Shown one piece after another: positions 1 to 8,232 of a stretch of DNA of 64,000 nt (positions are counted from its first letter, which is position 1; each line of letters opens with the position of its first letter). This stretch comes from Blautia sp. SC05B48 (GTDB taxonomy: Bacteria > Bacillota > Clostridia > Lachnospirales > Lachnospiraceae), in the NCBI RefSeq assembly GCF_005848555.1, contig NZ_CP040518.1, positions 2,355,001 to 2,419,000 of the forward strand, written 5' to 3'. The position numbers and the translations under genes are program-made. Below the pieces are notes generated by a model. The model made no database searches and was not told the origin of the DNA. It saw nothing but the letters and a program-made list of their open reading frames with translations.

Positions 1-564
1 AAATCCACACTGATCAAGCTTCTGATGAAAGAACTGGATTCTACCAGCGGAACGATCACAGTCAGCGGGGAACGTCTGGAGAAGATGAAACACAGACGCG
101 TTGCCAAGTATCGCAGAAAGCTTGGGGTAGTATTTCAGGATTTCCGTCTTTTAAAAGACCGTAATGTATATGAGAATGTAGCATTTGCGCAGCGTGTCAT
201 AGGAAGACCTACCCGTGTGATACGCAAACGTGTGCCGGAGGTTCTCCAGGAGGTAGGACTTGCAGGAAAGTATAAGGCATACCCGGATGAGCTTTCCGGT
301 GGTGAGCAGCAGAGAGTTGCTCTTGCCAGAGCACTGGTAAACCGCCCTGACATCCTTCTGGCAGATGAGCCGACCGGAAACCTGGATCCGAAAACCTCTG
401 AAGAGATCATGGCTCTGATGGAGCAGATCAATGACAGAGGAACCACAGTTCTGGTAGTTACCCACAATAAGGACATCGTCAATGCCATGCGTAAGCGAGT
501 AGTCACCATGCACAACGGCAAGATCATCAGCGATGAGAAAGAGGGAGGATATCATGAGGCCTAG
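1..564 (+). CDS. ftsE: Cell division ATP-binding protein FtsE (5' end missing)
   Basis: ATPase half of the FtsEX ABC-type complex, which couples the division or elongation machinery to cell-wall hydrolases at the membrane. The reading frame is open from base 1 and starts inside Walker A (K-S-T at the first three codons), so the true start lies upstream of the window. Visible are the ABC signature LSGGEQQRVALARAL and Walker B with the D-loop (ILLADEPTGNLD), then the H-loop VTHNK. The stop codon overlaps the start of ftsX by 11 bases, the usual translationally coupled arrangement. Identification is firm because of the ftsX partner. Confidence 0.95.
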   Translation, partial: KSTLIKLLMKELDSTSGTITVSGERLEKMKHRRVAKYRRKLGVVFQDFRLLKDRNVYENVAFAQRVIGRPTRVIRKRVPEVLQEVGLAGKYKAYPDELSGGEQQRVALARALVNRPDILLADEPTGNLDPKTSEEIMALMEQINDRGTTVLVVTHNKDIVNAMRKRVVTMHNGKIISDEKEGGYHEA

Positions 565-1459
565 TACGATCTGGTATACCCTGAAGCAGGGCTTTAAGAA
601 TATAAAAAGAAACTGGATGTTTTCCCTGGCATGTATCATCACGATGGCAGCCTGCATTTTTCTGGTAGGCATTTTCTATTCCATCGTGAACAACGTCGGT
701 AATATTGCCCATAAGGTGGAAGAAGAAGTACCGATCACAGTATTCTTTGATGAGGGCACTTCAGAGGAAGAGATCCAGGCGATCGGCGATGCCATTCAGT
801 CCAGGCCGGAAGTGGCCAGGATGGACTATCAGTCCGCAGATCAGGCATGGGAAGAATACAAACAGAAATATTTTGGAGATGAAGATGCGGCAGATGGATT
901 TAAAGATGATAACCCTCTTGCCAATTCATCCAATTATCAGGTATATCTTAATGATATTACTAAGCAGACAGAACTGGTGAATTATATCCAGGGACTGGAA
1001 CATGTCCGGAAGGTAAATCAGTCTGAACAGGCATCCAGGACACTTGGTTCCATTAACAAGCTGGTTTCTTATGTGTCGATTGCCGTGATCGCAATCCTTT
1101 TGATCATTTCCATATTCCTGATCAGCAATACAGTATCTATGGGTATTTCTGTCCGCAAGGAAGAAATCGGAATTATGAAATACATAGGAGCTACAGATGC
1201 TTTTGTACGACTGCCATTCCTTCTGGAAGGTATGATCCTCGGTGTGATCGGTGCGGCGATACCGCTGATCTGCCTGTTTTTCCTGTATAATTCCGCTGTA
1301 GAGTTTATTCTGACAAAATTCAATGTATTGACAGGAATCGTGGATTTCATTCCAATCTGGCAGATTTATGAGGGTCTGGTTCCCATGGGACTTGGACTTG
1401 GTGTGGGAATCGGTCTTCTGGGAAGCTTTTTCACAACAAGAAAACATCTCAGAGTATAA
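554..1459 (+). CDS. ftsX: Cell division protein FtsX
   Basis: Membrane half of FtsEX. The 301-residue form starting at MRPSTIWY has a GAGGGAGG ribosome site just upstream (541-549) and overlaps the ftsE end; a start 21 bases earlier is possible but has no better site. Topology is the FtsX pattern: a short cytoplasmic N-terminus, TM1 around residues 22-45, an extracytoplasmic domain of about 110 residues, then three TM segments in the last 120 residues (FtsX/MacB permease fold). In Firmicutes this complex activates peptidoglycan hydrolases through the extracellular loop. An intrinsic terminator follows. Confidence 0.95.
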   Translation: MRPSTIWYTLKQGFKNIKRNWMFSLACIITMAACIFLVGIFYSIVNNVGNIAHKVEEEVPITVFFDEGTSEEEIQAIGDAIQSRPEVARMDYQSADQAWEEYKQKYFGDEDAADGFKDDNPLANSSNYQVYLNDITKQTELVNYIQGLEHVRKVNQSEQASRTLGSINKLVSYVSIAVIAILLIISIFLISNTVSMGISVRKEEIGIMKYIGATDAFVRLPFLLEGMILGVIGAAIPLICLFFLYNSAVEFILTKFNVLTGIVDFIPIWQIYEGLVPMGLGLGVGIGLLGSFFTTRKHLRV

Positions 1460-1513
1460 CCAAATAGCAGAGAATCTTATGTATCCGCATGATGTGTGAT
1501 CATAAGATATACA

Positions 1514-1542
1514 GCGGCTGTCGGAAAATCGGCAGCCGTTTT
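1514..1542 (+). terminator. Intrinsic terminator after ftsX
   Basis: GC-rich stem formed by CGGCTGTC and GGCAGCCG around a short A-rich loop, followed by TTTT. It lies 55 bases after the ftsX stop and before the ribosome site of the downstream protease gene. Confidence 0.7.
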
Positions 1543-1594
1543 CGGTATACAAAAACCGGACGGCGCACAGCGGGGGACAGAAGAAAGGAAAAAT

Positions 1595-2782
1595 ATGAAA
1601 AATAAAGAATTCAAAAAAGGTATAGCCATTGGAGTGGCAGCAACGCTGGTTGTGACAGGCGCTGTTTTTACCAGCTATCAGAAAGTACTGTTTCCGAAAG
1701 GCAATGCGCTTTCCGATGTGAAAACGGTTCAGAAGCTGAATTACCTGGAAGAACTGATCGATGAAGAATATCTGGATGAAAAAGACGAAAGCAGCCTGCG
1801 TGAGGGGCTTTATGCTGGCCTGCTTGCCGGCCTGAAGGATCCGTACTCCACCTATTACACAGCAGAACAGTATAAAGAGCTGAATACTTCCAATGAAGGC
1901 TCCTACGTAGGGATCGGTGCCGTTCTTCAGAAGGATGACACCGGAGGGGCAAAGATCATACAGCTTTATGAGGGTGGTCCTGGAGAACAGGCAGGACTGA
2001 AAAAGGGAGATGCGATCAAGGCAGTAGATGGAGCTGATGTTACAGACAAAGAAACTTCCGATATTGCTGCCATGGTCCGTGACAGTGAGAAAGCTTCCGT
2101 AATGCTGACCATACAGCGGGAAAACGAAGAGAAAACCCGGGATGTCAAAGTGGAGATCCGGGATGTGGAGATCCAGACCGTTTCCCATGAGATGCTTTCC
2201 GAAGACACCGGCTATATCCGGATCTCCGAATTTTCTGAGGTGACCAGCGAGCAGTATAAAAAAGCATTTGCAGATCTGAAGGATCAGGGAATGAAGAAGC
2301 TGGTTGTGGATCTCCGTGATAATCCGGGCGGTCTTCTTACTGCAGTCTGCGGCGTACTCCGCCAGATACTTCCGGAAGGACTGATCGTCTATACAGAGGA
2401 CAAAAATGGAAAGAAGGAAGAGGAAACCTGCGACGGAAAAAATGAACTGGACATGCCGCTGGCTGTTCTGGTAAACGGAAACAGTGCCAGTGCATCTGAG
2501 ATCTTTGCGGGGGCGGTGAAGGACTACGGGATTGGAACGATTGTAGGAACAACTACCTATGGAAAGGGAGTGGTGCAGACCATCCATTCTCTTACCGATG
2601 GCAGTGCGGTAAAGATCACTATCGCAAAATATTTTACGCCAAAGGGCAATGATATCAACAAAAAAGGAATCAATCCGGATGTGGAAGCAGGGCTTTCCGG
2701 AGACATCACAGACTGGACAGAACTTACACATAAAGAAGACACGCAGCTTCAGACAGCCCTGAAAGAGATTGGACAGAGCTGA
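1595..2782 (+). CDS. S41 family C-terminal processing protease (CtpA/CtpB type)
   Basis: Membrane-anchored serine protease of the carboxyl-terminal processing family. The 395-residue form starts at MKNKEFKKG behind AGAAAGGA; an in-frame ATG 99 bases upstream would lie across the ftsX terminator region and is rejected. An uncleaved signal anchor covers about residues 9-26. A PDZ domain follows (GIGAVLQ... to about residue 200), then the S41 catalytic domain. By comparison with E. coli Tsp, the nucleophile is Ser298 within SASASEIF and the general base is Lys323 in TYGKG. CtpB-type members act in sporulation signalling and CtpA-type ones in envelope protein turnover; the sequence alone does not decide. 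Its place after ftsEX is common in Clostridia. Confidence 0.9.
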   Translation: MKNKEFKKGIAIGVAATLVVTGAVFTSYQKVLFPKGNALSDVKTVQKLNYLEELIDEEYLDEKDESSLREGLYAGLLAGLKDPYSTYYTAEQYKELNTSNEGSYVGIGAVLQKDDTGGAKIIQLYEGGPGEQAGLKKGDAIKAVDGADVTDKETSDIAAMVRDSEKASVMLTIQRENEEKTRDVKVEIRDVEIQTVSHEMLSEDTGYIRISEFSEVTSEQYKKAFADLKDQGMKKLVVDLRDNPGGLLTAVCGVLRQILPEGLIVYTEDKNGKKEEETCDGKNELDMPLAVLVNGNSASASEIFAGAVKDYGIGTIVGTTTYGKGVVQTIHSLTDGSAVKITIAKYFTPKGNDINKKGINPDVEAGLSGDITDWTELTHKEDTQLQTALKEIGQS

Positions 2783-2975
2783 CGCGTCCGGAGGGGAGAA
2801 AGGATGGAAAACCCATTCTGCTTATCAGTCTGGTGGCAGTGATCGGAAATCCTGTCCTCATAATTGTAAAAACAGAATGAAAGTGATAGAATCAAATCAT
2901 ATGAGGGCAGAAGAACTACATCTGCTCATAGTGGAAAACATAGCACAGGAACATCAAAACAGGAGGATAGCATAA

Positions 2976-3623
2976 ATGGAACGACATGCTTTTGCAATGA
3001 AAGTAAAAGAAGGAAAAATGAATGATTACCGTAAGATCTTAGGCGAGATCTGGCCGGAGCTTACTGCATATCTTGACCGTAACGGCATCCATAATTTCAG
3101 CATCTGGAATGCGGCAGACCTTGTATTCGGATATTACGAAAATGCAGACGGAGCGGTGATCTCTCCGGAAGAGGAGAAAGTAAAGGCAGCATTGACTGAA
3201 AAGATAGGAAATACCTTTACCTGGATCTCTACTCCCGGAAAAGACATGCGCCTGATGTATCATAATTTTGGTGTTGTGCGAGAAAACAAAGAACTGATCC
3301 GCCACAGAATGTTCATGACAAAATTAAAAGACGGCTGTGAGGAAGAATATAAAGCCCGTCATGACGGACTTGTGGCACAAAGAGGCGAAACAATAGATCC
3401 GGGCCCGGACAGCAACTTCAGCATCTGGAGCGCAGGAGGATATATTTTTGGATATGATGAGATCGACATAACCATGGAAGTGGAAGAAACACCGGAAGCA
3501 AGAGCGGCAACCATCGCATGGGAGACACGCCAGCTCGGAATCATGGACTGGATCACCAACGATGTGGACTGGATGACAAAAGAAGTACATCCGTCAAGTG
3601 TACGTCTTGCATGGCATAATTAA
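2976..3623 (+). CDS. Tandem L-rhamnose mutarotase-like protein (two RhaM/DUF718 domains)
   Basis: Predicted cytosolic sugar mutarotase. Two copies of the small ferredoxin-like RhaM domain lie head to tail in 215 residues. Each half has the same pattern: an RH/ERH-A/MF-M-K-L/VK start (residues 2-13 and about 109-121), an NFSIW motif (HNFSIWNA and SNFSIWSA) and a G-Y-I/VFGY strand. Classical RhaM is about 104 residues and dimerises, so this looks like a covalently linked dimer. The ATG has AGGAGG nine bases upstream. No rhamnose catabolic gene is nearby, so the substrate is not established. The roughly 190 bases before it hold no convincing gene. Confidence 0.8.
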   Translation: MERHAFAMKVKEGKMNDYRKILGEIWPELTAYLDRNGIHNFSIWNAADLVFGYYENADGAVISPEEEKVKAALTEKIGNTFTWISTPGKDMRLMYHNFGVVRENKELIRHRMFMTKLKDGCEEEYKARHDGLVAQRGETIDPGPDSNFSIWSAGGYIFGYDEIDITMEVEETPEARAATIAWETRQLGIMDWITNDVDWMTKEVHPSSVRLAWHN

Positions 3624-3651
3624 AAAAATGGGAAATTAAAAAGGAAGGAGG

Positions 3652-3680
3652 CCGGGGCTTTGTTTGGAGGCAGCCCCGGC
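3652..3680 (+). terminator. Strong hairpin after the mutarotase gene
   Basis: GCCGGGGCT and AGCCCCGGC form a perfect nine-base stem around a 12-base loop, 28 bases after the stop codon. It lacks a clean T tract, so it may be a weak terminator or an mRNA-stabilising structure. The rest of the gap 3624-3948 holds only the promoter listed next and AT-rich sequence with the TTAACA-like words at about 3818-3835. Confidence 0.5.
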
Positions 3681-3846
3681 AGTATGAAAAAGAAAAAAGT
3701 GTTATCAAAGGTAGTACCCTTTGCACATCTAATAATATACTCATATTTTGTGGTCATTCTGTGACGTCATTCTGAAAAAAGTATGAACAAAAAAGAAAAA
3801 ATAACTGAACTCAAATCTTAACAATTCTTAAACTTTCCATATTTAG

Positions 3847-3875
3847 TTGAAACCATACGCCCCGACTGTTATACT
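3847..3875 (+). promoter_or_regulatory. Sigma-A type promoter for the phospholipid operon
   Basis: TTGAAA (3847-3852) and TATACT (3870-3875) are separated by 17 bases. The predicted start of transcription would give a leader of about 65 bases before the PAP2 gene. Confidence 0.7.
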
Positions 3876-3948
3876 GTGACTAGCAGATGTTAGCAGGAGA
3901 AGAATATGTTTTATTCCTGATATCAATAAAATAATGAGGCGTGAATTT

Positions 3949-4647
3949 ATGAAACGTTTTTGGAAATATGTAATAGGGATCGTACCTGCGTACGGGCTTT
4001 TTCCCCTTGTTTTTTCATTTGTATTTAACTGTCTTGTATATTCCGGTTCAAGGGCGATCGCAGGCGGTTGGTACCATCACAATATAGAAAGTAATCTTGA
4101 TCTGCGGCTCCCATTTGTGCCGCAGTTTTTGATTATCTATTTTGGCTGTTATGTATTCTGGGCAGTGAATTATATTCTAGCGGCAAGGCAGGAGCGGGAA
4201 CAGGTTTACCGTTTTTTTACTGCGGATATTATATCCCGTTGTGTGTGTCTGATCATATTTCTGGCATATCCCACTACCAATACAAGACCGATGATCGAAG
4301 GAAACGGAATCTGGGATCTGCTGGCCGGCTGGCTGTATTCCATTGATGCGGCAGATAACCTGTTTCCATCTATCCATTGTCTGGTAAGCTGGTTCTGTTT
4401 TCTGGGGATCAAAGATCAGAAAAGAATTCCGACATGGTATAAGGGGGTATCGTTTACACTGGCTGTGCTGGTTTTTCTGTCTACCATTTTTACCAAGCAG
4501 CATGTACTTGTGGATGTAGCAGGTGGTGTGATCCTGGCTCAGGTATGCTTTATTCTGGGACAGAAAACAGAACTCTGGCATATTTATGAACGGTTTGGAA
4601 CTAAAATTGAAAAGAAGATCAACAGATATACAGAAGGTGGCAAGTGA
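3949..4647 (+). CDS. PAP2-superfamily membrane phosphatase
   Basis: Integral membrane lipid phosphatase-like protein with about six TM segments. The PAP2 signature is present: the PSIH motif in NLFPSIHCLVSW near residue 139 and the third motif KQHVLVDVAGG near residue 183; the catalytic histidines are those in PSIH and in KQHVLVD. I use the ATG at 3949 because GAGG at 3936-3939 is correctly spaced for it; an in-frame ATG at 3934 lacks a site. It opens an operon with a membrane-lipid protein, pssA and psd, so a phosphatidate or phosphatidylglycerophosphate-type substrate is a reasonable inference, not shown. Confidence 0.82.
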   Translation: MKRFWKYVIGIVPAYGLFPLVFSFVFNCLVYSGSRAIAGGWYHHNIESNLDLRLPFVPQFLIIYFGCYVFWAVNYILAARQEREQVYRFFTADIISRCVCLIIFLAYPTTNTRPMIEGNGIWDLLAGWLYSIDAADNLFPSIHCLVSWFCFLGIKDQKRIPTWYKGVSFTLAVLVFLSTIFTKQHVLVDVAGGVILAQVCFILGQKTELWHIYERFGTKIEKKINRYTEGGK

Positions 4648-5669
4648 TGAAGAACAGAAAAAAGATCATATTTAACGGGGTGTTCCTGGCAGCAGTTTTT
4701 GCCCTGACCATCTACGGTGTTTTTCACGGAGAAGACCTGTCTTTCATGATGGATGCCATACACAGGGCAGATAAACGGTGGCTGCTTCCGGGAATTGCAC
4801 TGGTAGCATTTTTTATCTGGGGAGAATCCATCATTATCTGGTATATGATGCGTTCCAGTGGGATCCATCTGAAAAAAAGGACCTGTTTTCTGTTTTCGTC
4901 TGTAGGATTCTTTTTCAGCTGTATCACACCATCCGCCAGCGGCGGACAGCCCATGCAGATCTACTATATGAAAAAAGAGAAGATTTCCATTCCGGTGTCA
5001 ACGGTGATACTGATGATCGTGACGATCACCTATAAGCTAGTGCTTGTGGTGATCGGTATTGGAATCGCGATTTTCGGAAGAGGATTTCTTCACAGATATC
5101 TGGAAGGAATCCTGCCGGTGTTTTATCTGGGACTGATGCTGAATATCTTCTGTGTCACTTTTATGACCATTCTGGTATTTCATCCGCTTTTTGCAAAAGC
5201 GATCCTGGTGAAGGGAATGAAGCTTCTGGAACGGTTTCATCTGATGAGGAAAAAAGAGGGACGGCTGAAAAAACTGGAAGCTTCCATGGATACTTACCGA
5301 AATACTGCGGCGTATCTGAAGAATAATCCGTTGGTGATCGCTAAAGTAATAGGGATCACTTTTATCCAGCGTATGGCACTGTTTGCAGTAACCTGGTTTG
5401 TATATCAGGCTTTTGGACTCCATGGAACCGGTTTCTGGGATATCCTTTTTCTCCAGGCAGTGATATCGGTATCTGTGGATATGCTGCCGCTTCCGGGAGG
5501 AATGGGAATCAGTGAGACTTTATTCCTTACCATTTTCAGTTCGGTATTCGGTGGCCTGCTGCTTCCGGGAATGGTACTTAGCAGAGGACTGGGATATTAC
5601 GGAGAGCTGCTGATCAGTGCGGTGTTTACTGCGGTGGCTCAGCTCACTATCGGAAAAAAGGAATCCTGA
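4647..5669 (+). CDS. Lysylphosphatidylglycerol synthase TM-region family protein (UPF0104)
   Basis: Polytopic membrane protein of about 340 residues with seven to eight hydrophobic segments and the family pattern SVGFFFSCITPSASGGQP (about residues 80-97) and LPLPGGMGISE (about residue 280). The family comprises the flippase-like N-terminal half of MprF without the aminoacyl-transferase domain, and is often encoded next to lipid genes. The start codon overlaps the upstream TGA (TGATG), so translation is coupled to the PAP2 gene. Its substrate is unknown; a lipid-translocating role is inferred from the fold and from its neighbours. Confidence 0.82.
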   Translation: MKNRKKIIFNGVFLAAVFALTIYGVFHGEDLSFMMDAIHRADKRWLLPGIALVAFFIWGESIIIWYMMRSSGIHLKKRTCFLFSSVGFFFSCITPSASGGQPMQIYYMKKEKISIPVSTVILMIVTITYKLVLVVIGIGIAIFGRGFLHRYLEGILPVFYLGLMLNIFCVTFMTILVFHPLFAKAILVKGMKLLERFHLMRKKEGRLKKLEASMDTYRNTAAYLKNNPLVIAKVIGITFIQRMALFAVTWFVYQAFGLHGTGFWDILFLQAVISVSVDMLPLPGGMGISETLFLTIFSSVFGGLLLPGMVLSRGLGYYGELLISAVFTAVAQLTIGKKES

Positions 5670-5779
5670 AAAGATTTAATCGAATGCAGATCGCGGAGAT
5701 CTGCTTGACCCAGATCAGGTAAGTCTCCTGCGGGACTGTGAATATAGCCTGACATGAAAAAGAAAAAAGAGGTGTGCAA

Positions 5780-6463
5780 ATGATAGGATTTTATGATTAC
5801 ACGGTAATAATGACTTACATAAGCGTAGTTTCTTCCATGATCGGAATCTTCTGTGCTGTGACGGACCATATTTCAGCAGCGGTGTGCTGTCTTGCATTTT
5901 CCGGACTGTGCGATATGTTTGACGGAAAGATCGCAAGGACCAAGAAAAACAGAACGGATGAAGAGAAATGCTTCGGGATCCAGATCGATTCCCTTGCAGA
6001 TATCGTCTGTTTTGGAATCCTTCCCATTGTGCTGGGATTTAAGCTTGGAATGTGTCATGTTTACGGAATAGCTATTCTTTTATTTTATGGTCTGGCAGGC
6101 CTGATCCGTCTGGCATATTTCAACGTCATGGAGGAAAAACGCCAGAATGAAACCTCCGAAAACCGAAAATATTATCAGGGCCTTCCCATCACATCCATGT
6201 CTGTGGTCCTGCCGCTTCTGTTTGTGGTATCTCTGCTTTTTCCGGAGTATAAATGGTTTGTGGTGCTCCTTCACATTGCAATGCTGACGGTAGGACTTCT
6301 GTTTATCCTGGATTTTAAATTCCGTAAGCCGACCAACCGGGAACTGGTGATCATTGTTGCGGTAGTTGCGGTGGCAGTTCTTCTTGTACTTTTCTACAAC
6401 GAAGGATGGTGGAAGTTCAATTATCTCTACAAGTTTTCTATGGAGAGAGGCGGTAATCTATGA
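5780..6463 (+). CDS. pssA: CDP-diacylglycerol--serine O-phosphatidyltransferase
   Basis: Makes phosphatidylserine from CDP-diacylglycerol and serine in the membrane. The CDP-alcohol phosphotransferase signature D-G-x2-A-R-x8-12-G-x3-D-x3-D is seen from CDMFDGKIAR through GIQIDSLAD (about residues 45-72), followed by several TM segments. The ATG at 5780 sits seven bases after AGAGG. The 3' end overlaps psd by four bases (ATGA). The 110-base gap upstream contains a GCAGATC/GATCTGC hairpin without a T run, so the four lipid genes are probably one transcript. Confidence 0.92.
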   Translation: MIGFYDYTVIMTYISVVSSMIGIFCAVTDHISAAVCCLAFSGLCDMFDGKIARTKKNRTDEEKCFGIQIDSLADIVCFGILPIVLGFKLGMCHVYGIAILLFYGLAGLIRLAYFNVMEEKRQNETSENRKYYQGLPITSMSVVLPLLFVVSLLFPEYKWFVVLLHIAMLTVGLLFILDFKFRKPTNRELVIIVAVVAVAVLLVLFYNEGWWKFNYLYKFSMERGGNL

Positions 6464-7326
6464 TCCGGACAGCGGACAGAATGGGGCATATTACAGAGGA
6501 GGATTCCTTTCAGAACAATCTCCTGGAAAAAATTTACGGTTCTGTGGCCGGACGTATGATGATCCGGCCGCTGGTTACTCCCGTTGTTTCCATTGCCATG
6601 GGATGGCTTCTGGATTCCAGGCTTTCGGCAGCAGCGGTGAAACCCTTTATACGGTTCAATCATCTGGATATGAGTGATTATGAAAAGCGTAAATATACTT
6701 CCTACAATGATTTTTTCAAGCGGAAGATCCGGGAGGGTGCCCGCCATATTGATATGGAACCGGGACATTTTATCAGTCCCTGTGACTGCAGGGTGAGTGT
6801 GTATCCGGCAGATGAAAAAGCCCGTCTTCATATCAAACAGACCGAATATACCATAGAGGAGCTTCTCAGGAATCCTTCTCTTGGAAAAAGATATCAGGGT
6901 GGCTATGTGTGGGTGCTTCGTCTCTGCGTTCAGGATTATCACAGATATATTTATCCGGACAATGCGGCGGAGTCCGGACGCATCAGGATCCCAGGGATCC
7001 TGCATACAGTCAACCCCGTGGCCAACGATGCCTATCCGATCTACAAGGAAAACAGCAGAGAGTATTCTCTTTTGAAAACAGAGAATTTCCGTACCGTGCT
7101 GATGATGGAGGTAGGTGCTCTTTTTGTTGGAAGGATCGAAAACCGACCAAGGAAAGCATCTGTGAAACGGGGAGACGAAAAAGGAAATTTTGCTTTCGGC
7201 GGCTCCACCATTGTGCTGATCACTGAAAAAAATGCGGTAAAGCCGGATGAAGATATTTTGAACAATTCCCGTGAAGGAATTGAAACAAGAGTACTCATGG
7301 GAGAAAAGATCGGAGAATCCTTTTAG
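6460..7326 (+). CDS. psd: Phosphatidylserine decarboxylase proenzyme
   Basis: Converts phosphatidylserine to phosphatidylethanolamine. The 288-residue proenzyme carries the autocleavage motif GGST in FGGSTIVL (about residue 249), the serine of which becomes the pyruvoyl group, plus the conserved DCR (about 109), DYHRY (about 164) and LHTVNP (about 185) blocks seen in the clostridial Psd type. The start overlaps the pssA stop (ATGA). Together with pssA it completes a PE pathway. Confidence 0.93.
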   Translation: MIRTADRMGHITEEDSFQNNLLEKIYGSVAGRMMIRPLVTPVVSIAMGWLLDSRLSAAAVKPFIRFNHLDMSDYEKRKYTSYNDFFKRKIREGARHIDMEPGHFISPCDCRVSVYPADEKARLHIKQTEYTIEELLRNPSLGKRYQGGYVWVLRLCVQDYHRYIYPDNAAESGRIRIPGILHTVNPVANDAYPIYKENSREYSLLKTENFRTVLMMEVGALFVGRIENRPRKASVKRGDEKGNFAFGGSTIVLITEKNAVKPDEDILNNSREGIETRVLMGEKIGESF

Positions 7327-7342
7327 AGGGTTCTCCTTTTTT
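7312..7342 (+). terminator. Intrinsic terminator overlapping the psd stop codon
   Basis: GGAGAATCC and GGGTTCTCC pair (one G-U) and are followed by a T run. The left arm is inside the last codons of psd, so termination and the end of the coding sequence are superimposed. It closes the lipid operon. Confidence 0.8.
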
Positions 7343-7551
7343 GGCGGATAAAATAAAAAAAATGAAATTACGTTCACACACACAACACAAACCTGTGATA
7401 TATTATGAGCAGTAGCAAAGTGGAATGGAAATATCCGCTTTAGAATGAACCGGAAGTAAAAGCTCAGCTTTTTGTAAAGAGGGATAATACAGAGCATTTC
7501 GGGCTGTCAGCAGCTGGCCGGAACAGCGACTGAGAAACGGAGGAAGATAGA

Positions 7552-8232
7552 ATGGATGCATTAAAAATTCTTGTAGTAGATGATGAGAGCAGGATGAGAA
7601 AACTGGTAAAGGATTTTCTCACCAAAAAGAATTTCCAGGTACTGGAAGCAGGTGACGGTGAGGAGGCCATGGATATTTTTTATAAAGAAAAGGACATTGC
7701 GCTTTTGATCCTGGATGTGATGATGCCGAAGATGGATGGCTGGGAAGTATGTCGTGAGATCCGCAAAAATTCCAAGGTTCCCATCATTATGCTGACAGCA
7801 AGAGGAGATGAGCGTGATGAGCTTCTGGGATTTGAACTCGGGGTGGACGAATATATCTCCAAACCCTTCAGCCCCAAGATCCTGGTAGCACGTGTAGAAG
7901 CCATTCTTCGAAGAACGGGACAGAGCAACCCGGATGAGATACTTTCAGCAGGTGGGATTGTCATTGACAAGGCAGCGCATCAGGCAACGGTAGATGATAA
8001 ACCGATGGATCTGAGCTTCAAGGAATTTGAGCTTCTGACTTATTTTCTGGAGAATGAGGGAATCGCTCTTTCCAGAGAAAAGATCCTGAATTCTGTGTGG
8101 AATTATGATTATTTCGGAGATGCCAGAACCATTGATACTCATGTCAAAAAGCTGAGAAGTAAAATGGGCGATAAGGGAGAGTATATCAAGACAGTCTGGG
8201 GGATGGGCTACAAGTTTGAGGTAGGAGAATGA
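7552..8232 (+). CDS. OmpR/PhoB-family response regulator
   Basis: DNA-binding partner of the sensor kinase encoded immediately downstream. The receiver domain (residues 1-120) has the acidic pair DDE near residue 10, phospho-acceptor Asp in LILDVMMPKMDG (about residue 54), LTARGD and the lysine of ISKPFSP. The C-terminal winged helix (about 130-226) ends with the canonical RTIDTHVKKLRSKM and VWGMGYKFE motifs. The ATG is preceded by CGGAGGAAG. No target genes can be deduced. Confidence 0.95.
   Translation: MDALKILVVDDESRMRKLVKDFLTKKNFQVLEAGDGEEAMDIFYKEKDIALLILDVMMPKMDGWEVCREIRKNSKVPIIMLTARGDERDELLGFELGVDEYISKPFSPKILVARVEAILRRTGQSNPDEILSAGGIVIDKAAHQATVDDKPMDLSFKEFELLTYFLENEGIALSREKILNSVWNYDYFGDARTIDTHVKKLRSKMGDKGEYIKTVWGMGYKFEVGE

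Noticed and set aside
926-2731. Long minus-strand open frame of about 600 codons across ftsX and the protease gene
   Set aside because: It lies entirely antisense to two clear genes and across the space between them, has no ribosome site, and its predicted product is rich in Cys, His and Phe, as usual for antisense readings of biased genes.
2769-2975. Possible 68-codon gene between the protease and mutarotase genes
   Set aside because: It starts within the protease gene, has no domain pattern, and its end abuts the next start. A GGAGGGGAGAAAGG site at 2789-2802 serves only a 12-codon frame (MENPFCLSVWWQ), which I cannot support as a gene.
3818-3835. PhoP-like box (TTAACA and TTAAAC ten bases apart) before the lipid operon
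   Set aside because: Only two loose words with the wrong period (ten, not eleven) in AT-rich DNA; not enough to claim phosphate control.
5670-5779. Possible riboswitch before pssA
   Set aside because: Only one simple GCAGATC/GATCTGC hairpin is visible, without a recognisable aptamer core or an expression platform.
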